Shown here piece by piece: positions 43,072 through 49,804 of a stretch of 49,804 nt of DNA (within the stretch, counting starts at the first letter, position 1; each line of letters begins with the position of its first letter). Below the pieces are notes generated by a model that saw nothing but the letters and a program-made list of their open reading frames with translations, was not told where the DNA came from and searched no databases. Origin of the DNA: an uncultured bacterium (GTDB taxonomy: Bacteria; Myxococcota_A; Bradymonadia; UBA7976; VGTA01); NCBI GenBank assembly GCA_943788935.1, contig CALSSE010000018.1:1-49804 (forward strand), read 5' to 3'. The translations under genes and the position numbers were made by a program.

Positions 43072-43591
43072 CAGTGGACTCCATGATAGTGATATGAGCA
43101 GGACAATTAGTGTCTACACACAAGCTGACCATATTAATAAAGCGCTGTATAGCCACAAATAGAATGAGAAAATGAATCTCCTTAAGTAAACATCATCGAG
43201 ATTGAATCCACTCGACCGATGTATAAGTCATGAATAACCACTTCTCACGATCAGTGCGGCGATCACTAGGACGATCAGTGCGGCGATCACTAGGACGATC
43301 AGTGCAGCGAGCAACTTTTGGCTTATAATAACAACATGGTGAACAAGAGCAGAAGCGGGGGGAGTATATTTAGAAATGTAGGCTTATCGATATTTAGGTG
43401 ATCCGATTTCTTAGGCATACACACATAGCGTTGTCATCAAGTTGAAAAAGAAACCCCACAGCGCGATGATGAAACTTGTCAAAGCGCTCTGTATGTGCAT
43501 AAACATCTCTTATGACCCTAGTCATTGTATGCGACGCTAAGAGGGGATAGGCGACTCCTGTTGCTACCCTCGGGGCGAGAGAGTTACCTTT
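43072..43591. other. Intergenic region before the YgiQ gene
   Basis: About 520 bases between divergent genes. It contains the 24-base tandem repeat at 43249-43311 and no supported gene. The start region of YgiQ is preceded by GGGGCGAGAGAG about ten bases before the ATG, a weak ribosome binding site. Nothing else was recognised. Confidence 0.4.
43249..43311. repeat. 24-bp intergenic tandem repeat, 2.6 copies
   Basis: Unit CGATCAGTGCGGCGATCACTAGGA at 43249, 43273 and partly 43297. Within each unit AGTG and CACT flank CGGCGAT, so every copy can form a small hairpin, and neighbouring GATC sites recur. Full copies are identical. It lies between divergent genes and could be a repeated protein-binding site. 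Confidence 0.9.
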
Positions 43592-46003
43592 ATGAACGCT
43601 AAGAATCCATCAGCTAATACACAGAGCGCTCCAAAGCTCTTCGGCTACAAGAAATATTGGGCCCATCGCCTCACCCCGGCTCCCGTGTTGCCCATGACTC
43701 GAGCGGAGCTAGACGAGCTTGGATGGGACAGCTGCGACATCATACTGATCACCGGTGACGCTTATGTCGACCACCCTAGTTTCGGAATGGCGATCGTTGG
43801 TCGCTTCTTGGAAGCGCAAGGGTTTCGTGTAGGGATTATATCGCAACCAGACTGGAGAAATGCCGAGCCTTTCAAAGAGCTGGGACGACCGAACCTGTTC
43901 TTTGGAGTCACAGGTGGAAATATGGACTCCTTAGTGAACCGCTACACCTCGGATCGTCGCGTTCGTAACGATGACGCTTATACAGCGGGTGGCGAAGGAG
44001 GAAAGCGTCCTGACCGCTGCGTGATCGTTTATTGCCAGCGCCTTCGTGAAGCCTTTGGTAAAGTGCCTATCGTGATCGGAGGGATCGAAGCGAGCCTACG
44101 ACGTATCGCTCACTATGACTATTGGTCTGAGAAGGTTCGACGATCAGTGCTCTTTGACTCACAAGCAGATTTGCTCCTCTTCGGTAACGCAGAGCGAGCC
44201 TTAGCAGAGGTCGCTCACCGCGTGGCCCGAAATGAGCCCATAGAAAGTATCCGAGATATCCGCGGTACAGCTTTAATTCGTGAAGTTCCCTCCGATTATA
44301 TCGTTATAGACTCGACTCACCTCGATACACCTGGCCCGCTAAATCCTCCTCTAAATCCTTATCAAATGGAGCCTGATCGCGGAATAAGCGGTGACGACAA
44401 GGCCGCCTGTTCGACCTCTGCAGAGCGTGGCGTCCCCGCTGGAATGAGAGCAGGTGAGAGCATAGAGGGAACCCTCGCCGCGATCGCCGCTCTTGAAGAA
44501 GATGACCCGCTTGGAGTGCGCCATCGACGTAAAGAGGCGAAAGCCGCCGAAGAAGAAAGTCAACTCCCCCCTCAGGGACCACAAGTAGTGCGCTTCGCCC
44601 GACAAGTAAGTCGAGCCGATAGACCTCGTAGCGTGATTCGCCTGCCCTCATTCGAGGATGTGCGTGATAATGAAGTACTCTATGCTCATGCCTCGCGTAT
44701 CCTTCACCAAGAAGCCAACCCTGGTAACGCTCGTATCCTCGTGCAAGCACATGGGGTAAAAGAGCTGTGGATCAATCCCCCTCCGATCCCACTCACCACC
44801 AAAGAGCTAGATGCTCTATATGAGTTACCCTTTACTAGGCGCCCGCACCCAGTGTATGGCGATGCCAAAATCCCAGCTTATGAGATGATTCGCTTCTCCA
44901 TCGCGATTCAGAGAGGATGTTTTGGGGGGTGTACTTTCTGCTCAATCACCGAGCATGAAGGGCGTATAATACAGAGTAGATCAGAAGACTCTATTCTCCG
45001 AGAGATCGAGACCGTTCGTGACACGGTGCCTGGCTTTACTGGTGTGATATCGGACCTCGGTGGACCAACCGCCAATATGTGGCGGATATCATGTAAAAGT
45101 CCCAAAATAGAAGCCGCTTGTCGACGACCCTCTTGTGTGTATCCTGGTATCTGCCCGAATCTGAACACAGATCATACACCGCTGATCAAGCTCTACCGAA
45201 AAGCGAGACATATCAAAGGAATTAAAAAAGTCCTTATCGCCTCAGGGGTACGCTATGATCTCGCCGTGGAATCTCCCGATTATGTGCGCGAATTAGTCCA
45301 ACATCACACCGGTGGTTACCTCAAGATCGCTCCAGAAGCGCTCACCGAAGGTCCTCTCACTAAGATGATGAAACCAGGCATGGGGAGTTATTACCGCTTT
45401 AAAGAGCTATTTGAAAAGTTCTCTGCTGAAGCGGGTAAGAAACAATACTTAATTCCTTACTTTATCGCCGCTCACCCTGGCACGCGTTTAGAAGATATGC
45501 TTGAGCTAGCGTTGTGGCTAAAAGCGAACGATTTCAAAGCCGATCAAGTCCAAGCCTTTTTACCTTCACCTATGTCAACGGCGACTGCGATGTATCACAG
45601 CGGAGTCAATCCCCTACAGAAGATCACAGATGATAACGAAGAGGTGTATATCCCTAAGGGGTCGAGAGTTCGTAAACTTCATAAGGCATTCTTACGCTAT
45701 CATGATCCCGAGAATTGGCCTCTCATTCGAGATGCGTTAAAGCGAATGGGACGAGCTGATCTCATTGGATCAGAGCCATACCATCTCATCCCTGCCTATC
45801 AACCCGTTAAAGGCGGCGCACCTAAACACAATGGTCGCTCCAAGACTTTTAGAACGCAACATAGTCGGGCTGAACGAGCTGATACAGACAGAGGAAGTCG
45901 CGCAGCTAGTCGACCATCAAAAGCTAAAAAAAGTCGAAGTAAGGCAAAAAGAGATCAAAGCTCCGAAAGAACATGGGAGCCCCGTAAAGGGAGACGCAAG
46001 TAA
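43592..46003 (+). CDS. ygiQ: YgiQ family radical SAM protein
   Basis: 803 residues. The N-terminal B12-binding-like part has ILITGDAYVDHPSFGMAIVG, IISQPDW and NLFFGVTGGNMDS, the signature YgiQ opening, then GGIEASLRRIAHYDYWS. The radical SAM cluster motif is GCFGGCTFC near residues 442-450 (C-x3-C-x2-C). It is followed by the typical YgiQ tail segments (GVISDLGGPTANMW, HHTGGYLKIAPEAL, QVQAFLPSPMSTATAMYHSG). The last 60 residues are a basic, probably disordered extension. An insert at about residues 270-330, rich in Glu and Ala, is longer than I expect for the family. The YgiQ reaction is not established. The gene stands alone. Confidence 0.93.
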   Translation: MNAKNPSANTQSAPKLFGYKKYWAHRLTPAPVLPMTRAELDELGWDSCDIILITGDAYVDHPSFGMAIVGRFLEAQGFRVGIISQPDWRNAEPFKELGRPNLFFGVTGGNMDSLVNRYTSDRRVRNDDAYTAGGEGGKRPDRCVIVYCQRLREAFGKVPIVIGGIEASLRRIAHYDYWSEKVRRSVLFDSQADLLLFGNAERALAEVAHRVARNEPIESIRDIRGTALIREVPSDYIVIDSTHLDTPGPLNPPLNPYQMEPDRGISGDDKAACSTSAERGVPAGMRAGESIEGTLAAIAALEEDDPLGVRHRRKEAKAAEEESQLPPQGPQVVRFARQVSRADRPRSVIRLPSFEDVRDNEVLYAHASRILHQEANPGNARILVQAHGVKELWINPPPIPLTTKELDALYELPFTRRPHPVYGDAKIPAYEMIRFSIAIQRGCFGGCTFCSITEHEGRIIQSRSEDSILREIETVRDTVPGFTGVISDLGGPTANMWRISCKSPKIEAACRRPSCVYPGICPNLNTDHTPLIKLYRKARHIKGIKKVLIASGVRYDLAVESPDYVRELVQHHTGGYLKIAPEALTEGPLTKMMKPGMGSYYRFKELFEKFSAEAGKKQYLIPYFIAAHPGTRLEDMLELALWLKANDFKADQVQAFLPSPMSTATAMYHSGVNPLQKITDDNEEVYIPKGSRVRKLHKAFLRYHDPENWPLIRDALKRMGRADLIGSEPYHLIPAYQPVKGGAPKHNGRSKTFRTQHSRAERADTDRGSRAASRPSKAKKSRSKAKRDQSSERTWEPRKGRRK

Positions 46004-46548
46004 CACTGAACGAATGGCAGAAGCCCAAGTAACTTGTTACGAGCCACAATCACTATATATCTAAACGCGATAATAATATGACCGCCTCTTTATAGGTCTC
46101 AACAAAAGACATGAACATAATTGTATGTTAAAAAATGATTCTAAAGTGCAAAAAATAAATATATGGAAGAAGTAGAGTGCAAGTATAAACCTTGCCCTAA
46201 TCCTATATATAAAGCACTTAGAGAGAGGCTTATTTCCAAAGCGCCTAAAAGACTAGAGAGACATAATAATAAATATGCTCAATAATACATTAATCCCATA
46301 ACCCACCACTGTGAACCACAAACGGTGTTAAACAAATTTACTTACATTAAGCCGTATATCTATGTAACGAACAAAGCACAGTGATTTTTAACACGTCACT
46401 CAGCCATAATTTGAAACGCGATCATAAAGCATCGAATTGACGTGTACAACTTGTACACTTCCTCTAACGCATTGCTGATAATAACCCTGTAAGACTCATT
46501 ACCGACCCACATTAACTCCGCTATGATGCGAATTCACTGACCCGTGTG
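46004..46548. other. Intergenic region downstream of YgiQ and of the helicase
   Basis: About 545 AT-rich bases between two convergent genes, long for such a gap. It holds a perfect 17-base palindrome at 46442-46458, described separately. A small GTAAC-TT-GTTAC stem near 46030 might terminate YgiQ transcription. No tRNA or coding stretch was seen. It may be the boundary between chromosome backbone and the element carrying the primase-helicase. Confidence 0.4.
46442..46458. promoter_or_regulatory. Perfect palindrome GTGTACAACTTGTACAC, copy 1
   Basis: Eight-base arms around a central C, typical in size for a dimeric repressor or recombinase site. The 18-base core TGTACAACTTGTACACTT is identical to a second copy inside the helicase reading frame at 48962-48979. 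It lies about 90 bases beyond the helicase stop codon. The binding protein is unknown. Confidence 0.5.
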
Positions 46549-49131
46549 TTAATCGCTGTAGTCGGGATCTGGAGGAGCTACATACCAACTAGGTCTCTCA
46601 ACATCTTCAGTGAGCCAAGCATCAGACCATCCTGCGATCTCTTTTTTAAGGGGCGATGTAAATGAGTCAGGAGTAGCAAAAGAAAGCTGTAAGCTGGCGA
46701 TACCGGTAGCATTCAATGCATGGTCTCTCGCTGAGATTTTTGAGCTCCTCTTGAAGCTCGTTTGTTCTTCAAACAGACTCTTTACTCGCTGATAAACTCT
46801 CTCACCGATAGAGGAGATCGCTTGAAACATTTGCATAGAGGCGACTTCTTTTACAGCGCGTGGCATCGCTAAAATAACTTGACCATGCAGACCTCTTTTG
46901 CCCTCTACACCACTCCGAACTCTTAGTCTTGATATCACACCTCTAGCTACTTTAACTGACGCCCCTAGCTGAATTAATAAACGCTTAGTGATGCTTAATC
47001 CCCGAGAGAGTATATCAATCGCTTCAGCTTCTATTTGTGTAGCTAGCTGTGTTTTTGGCCTCCCAGAAGAGACAGACTCTTTAGACCAACTAATCCCAAG
47101 ATCATGCGGAGGCCGAACATCTCCGGCATACATTACAGTACAGCCGCTTCTACGACTTAAGCGTAATCTACCGATCCATTGTCTTAAAGCGTTCTCTGTC
47201 TCTAGGTCGTAATCAGAGTTTAGATCTTCAATACTCATTGATGGTGATAATGAAATAGCATCTGCTCTTGAGCTCCTCAAATCCATTCTTGGCGATCCAA
47301 TAAGAATAAGCGCTTGGCAATCGTTAAACCGATTAGACGCGTTATTATCTCTGCCAGTATGACCAATGATCACCTTGTTAAATCTCTGGAGTTGACCGAT
47401 GAGTGGGTGATCATTTAACAAAGGGACATTGTTCGCACCGAAAGTCTCACTCTTAAACATTAATGACCCATCGCTGCTCTGCGGTGCCTTGCTATCATTC
47501 AAAGCAGCGTTTAAGTACTTTGCCAAAGACTTATGAGTCCCAATCCCTATAACTGTCTCCTTGCTATATTGAGAGAGCAGTGGTTCTAAAGAGGTTGATA
47601 AGGTTCGCAAAGCGCCAAGTCCTTCGTCAGTTAATGCTCGATCATCATTAAACAGCCTTGACGATCGATAAGCATTGGAATCTAACCAAACCCCTCGTGA
47701 AATGTGTGGTCGTAAAAATTTTTGATCACCCTCCACTAAGCATATGTCTCGCTCATTAAAACGACTTAAAGACTGTAGTCGTGACATATTAGGAGTCGCA
47801 TCTAGGATCCATGTCTTAACATCAGGAGGAAGTCGAAGAGGGGTTCGAGTTTCGAACTGGACATCACCATGAGCGCCGACAACAAGTCGTATATCAACAT
47901 CTCCAATGTGTCCCGCCGTAAGCTCTATTAACAGCTTGCACAAACGTAAAGTTGACGGCCTAGGGTGAGTAAACTTTTGATATTTAGATGTTGAGAGAAT
48001 AGACCTTGCTAAAGCGCCTCGTTGACCTTTAGGGACAGTGAGCTCATTAATGATCTCTACTAAAGAACTAGCGATCTGTTTTAGTGGCTTTGTTAATTTA
48101 CCCAATCTAAGAGGATCTGACTCTAGAGCATATCCGGTAGAGCGTCCCATCCACGTCTTTACCTCGCTCTCCAAGAGAGGAAGTAATAACTCAAGGAAAG
48201 AACCTAAAGTAGGATAATGTTCCGCTCTCCATCCCGAGATCTCAGAGAGAACTCTCCCTTGTTTATAAGCCTCTCTCTCTTCGGGAGTGGCGATTAAGCT
48301 CCACAATCGATTAAATGGACTCCGCTCTGTGAACAACATAGGAGGGGACTCATCAATGACCAAAATAGCGTCATCAGGAATCTCTTTTAAATGAGATAAC
48401 ATCGCATGAGCTGCGATCACAAACTGACCGTTCAAGTCTCTCTTCTGCCGTGCCCGTGTCGCACATTCGTCAAAGAATGGACAACGTAGTTCAGAACACA
48501 ATTGAGGGATCCCTATCCCCTCTCCTCTAAGCTGATCCATCACAGGTCTTAACTCAGGGGTATCTTGATAGAGTTGACACTGTCTCATCTGTCCTTCGAT
48601 GACTAATGGGGTAATCACAGAACATTTCGAGAGCTCTTCCACCACTTCATTTACGATTTTATGATTGGGGACTAAATAGAGAACGGTCTTTCCCTCAATG
48701 TTTTGCTTACTGAGTAACTCTAAGGCGGTTCGTGTCTTCCCGGTCCCAGTCGGCAATTTAATAACTTGTGTTAGATCTTGGGCATTTAAGGCAAACTGCA
48801 ACACTCTCAGCACTTCATTATTGATCTCGTCAGTCGTGCTAGCTTTAAAAAGGTCTTGAGTGGTTAAAGGCTCAGTAACTATGTGGCTAGGAGTCTCTGA
48901 TCCTATAGACAGTATCTTATCTGACGCTTGAAGTGAGTCGTATATTAAGTCTTGATCAGAATGTACAACTTGTACACTTTGATTGCTTTCGCTCTTAAAC
49001 GCGGTGTGAAACTTTATTGAATCACTAAATAGAGGATATCTCGCTCCGTACCGGATCCCATCTTTGATTACCCTTAGAATTTCAATGTCTCCAACTTTCC
49101 CGCGATAACCATTGAGACTTGATGATTGCAA
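46549..49131 (-). CDS. SF2 helicase with Cys cluster, downstream part of a primase-helicase reading frame
   Basis: 860 residues counted from TTG 49131, but the frame is open to 49245, directly after a TGA. The extra 38 codons read ERHNALLSSASWLGRFVGAG, then RLREIEVSDALL. This is a typical primase C-terminal helical segment, so the real protein continues from the primase at 49246-49803. The helicase has KLPTGTGKT (Walker A, near residue 120), ILVIDESP (DEAH-box position) and RQWIGRLRLSRR (motif VI). Between the first two, Cys residues in MRQC, QLCSELRC and FFDEC sit where XPD/DinG-type helicases carry a 4Fe-4S domain. Likely unwinds DNA for replication of a plasmid, phage or integrated element. 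Confidence 0.75.
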   Translation of the reverse strand: MQSSSLNGYRGKVGDIEILRVIKDGIRYGARYPLFSDSIKFHTAFKSESNQSVQVVHSDQDLIYDSLQASDKILSIGSETPSHIVTEPLTTQDLFKASTTDEINNEVLRVLQFALNAQDLTQVIKLPTGTGKTRTALELLSKQNIEGKTVLYLVPNHKIVNEVVEELSKCSVITPLVIEGQMRQCQLYQDTPELRPVMDQLRGEGIGIPQLCSELRCPFFDECATRARQKRDLNGQFVIAAHAMLSHLKEIPDDAILVIDESPPMLFTERSPFNRLWSLIATPEEREAYKQGRVLSEISGWRAEHYPTLGSFLELLLPLLESEVKTWMGRSTGYALESDPLRLGKLTKPLKQIASSLVEIINELTVPKGQRGALARSILSTSKYQKFTHPRPSTLRLCKLLIELTAGHIGDVDIRLVVGAHGDVQFETRTPLRLPPDVKTWILDATPNMSRLQSLSRFNERDICLVEGDQKFLRPHISRGVWLDSNAYRSSRLFNDDRALTDEGLGALRTLSTSLEPLLSQYSKETVIGIGTHKSLAKYLNAALNDSKAPQSSDGSLMFKSETFGANNVPLLNDHPLIGQLQRFNKVIIGHTGRDNNASNRFNDCQALILIGSPRMDLRSSRADAISLSPSMSIEDLNSDYDLETENALRQWIGRLRLSRRSGCTVMYAGDVRPPHDLGISWSKESVSSGRPKTQLATQIEAEAIDILSRGLSITKRLLIQLGASVKVARGVISRLRVRSGVEGKRGLHGQVILAMPRAVKEVASMQMFQAISSIGERVYQRVKSLFEEQTSFKRSSKISARDHALNATGIASLQLSFATPDSFTSPLKKEIAGWSDAWLTEDVERPSWYVAPPDPDYSD
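48962..48976. promoter_or_regulatory. Palindrome TGTACAACTTGTACA, copy 2, inside the helicase frame
   Basis: A perfect 15-base palindrome sharing 18 contiguous bases with the site at 46442. It lies in the linker region between the primase and helicase portions, encoding VQVVH on the minus strand. An operator for an internal promoter or a recombination site are possible; coincidence is unlikely at this length. Confidence 0.45.
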
Positions 49132-49245
49132 TAATGCATCGCTGACCTCTATCTCTCGTAATCGCCCAGCCCCTACAAACCGTCCGAGCCATGAGGCTGA
49201 TGAGAGCAGCGCGTTATGTCTTTCAGAAGACTGTGTTGCTACCTC

Positions 49246-49803
49246 TCAAACATGACTTTCCTCTAAGGCCGCTTTTGCACCAAAATCATCTTGATCAGAG
49301 ATCTTTGTTAACCTCGCCCATGTACGGGGGGACATGTGATTTTGGCGTGTCTTCACTTGAGGTAGCGGGACATCTACCCATCGCTTTTCTCTCTTCACAT
49401 ATAACGTACGGTCGTTTGGGAATGGATCATTAATCTTATGTAGGCGTGGCTTTGCAGTATATATTGGCTGTGAGACAGTAAATAGAGCGCGGTCTATGTA
49501 TAATTTATTGTCAACATCAGTAGGCCACCATTTGAGGGCTTTGAGTTGTTGTAATGTTCGGGGTGTAGTTAGCTCAAAGAAGAGGTGACATTTTAGTAAT
49601 CTTTTCGATTTGATTTTGCAGCTCGATGACATCTGGAAAACAAAGTCGGCATTATGAAATGGATCAGGTAAAGATATTTTAATCGCTTCACGAATTGCCT
49701 CTTCGGCAGTCCACCCGGTAGGCCATTCGGCATCATCAATGTCGAAACAAGCAAACCTTGATGGCGTATCAGCGACTGTGGGCGCTTGTTGATCGCGCTT
49801 CAC
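49246..49803 (-). CDS. Archaeo-eukaryotic primase (AEP) domain, 5' end at or beyond window edge
   Basis: GTG at 49803 is the first codon that fits in the window; AEP domains normally extend further upstream, so the 5' end is probably missing. FACFDIDD (near residue 20) is the acidic catalytic motif. LLKCHLFFEL (about 70) matches the sxH-type second motif. DRALFTVSQPIYTAKPRLHK is the conserved segment seen in plasmid and phage primase-polymerases. The frame ends at TGA 49246-49248. The same frame resumes at once with a primase C-terminal helical segment and the helicase, without a usable start codon for 38 codons. I take both as parts of one gene interrupted or recoded at TGA. Such proteins initiate replication of mobile elements. 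Confidence 0.72.
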   Translation of the reverse strand: MKRDQQAPTVADTPSRFACFDIDDAEWPTGWTAEEAIREAIKISLPDPFHNADFVFQMSSSCKIKSKRLLKCHLFFELTTPRTLQQLKALKWWPTDVDNKLYIDRALFTVSQPIYTAKPRLHKINDPFPNDRTLYVKREKRWVDVPLPQVKTRQNHMSPRTWARLTKISDQDDFGAKAALEESHV

Positions 49804-49804
49804 A

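Noticed and set aside
42851..43156. 101-codon ORF of Ser/Leu repeats overlapping the PNGase F-like start
   Set aside because: It is the out-of-frame reading of the CT microsatellite. It is kept only as support for the slippage idea.

Overview
The window looks like a chromosome segment of a secretion-rich Gram-negative bacterium of the myxobacterial/Bradymonadales type (Myxococcota or a relative). That placement is inferred from gene content: a TAT-secreted DUF1552 protein next to a DUF1592-type cytochrome protein, MopE-like Cys-rich DNDCDG repeats joined to a formylglycine-generating-enzyme (FGE) domain, a PEGA-domain protein, a possible MYXO-CTERM-like tail, and an unusual number of large lipoproteins. 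Base composition is near half G+C by eye. No rRNA, tRNA, CRISPR array or complete insertion sequence was recognised.

Layout. 1-1,133 (minus): a small cluster of unrecognised proteins, cut by the window edge. 1,351-11,949 (plus): a tightly coupled operon of a 12-repeat FN3 lipoprotein ending in a CxxCH cytochrome domain, a 10-repeat FN3 lipoprotein continuing into a DUF1587/DUF1592-type cytochrome region, and a DUF1552 TAT protein. Each of the first two is split by one +1 frameshift. 12,068-15,636 (minus): two coupled exported beta-propeller proteins. 16,329-21,110: an accessory stretch full of decay, with a lipoprotein and a deletion remnant of its paralogue, a 5'-truncated PrsW-like gene, an intact MscS channel with a good promoter, a frameshifted secreted protein and a broken SDR. 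21,198-28,260 (minus): a giant repeat/solenoid membrane protein with a 15-bp LEAER array, then a frameshifted secreted helical-repeat protein. 28,939-30,438 (plus): a lectin-like lipoprotein with its own 15-bp SAGEA array.

30,591-36,886 (minus): a SulP transporter, an intrinsic terminator, a heavily frameshifted MopE/FGE gene and its coupled upstream partner, a CsgG/PEGA protein. 37,163-41,008 (plus): an S9 prolyl oligopeptidase, then a two-gene unit of a thioredoxin lipoprotein and an outer-membrane barrel. 41,137-43,071 (minus): a PNGase F-like lipoprotein whose signal peptide lies in a CT-rich microsatellite. 43,592-46,003 (plus): a YgiQ radical SAM protein. 46,549-49,803 (minus): an archaeo-eukaryotic-type primase and an SF2 helicase in one reading frame, separated only by a TGA codon. 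This looks like replication equipment of a mobile element, and an 18-bp palindromic sequence occurs both inside and just beyond it.

Two themes recur. Most of the coding capacity is for exported proteins (at least ten lipoproteins or signal-peptide proteins), suggesting cell-envelope and extracellular interaction functions. Many genes are interrupted by single-base indels or a stop codon while others up to 1,784 codons are intact. Whether this is real decay, recoding or assembly error cannot be settled from the sequence alone.
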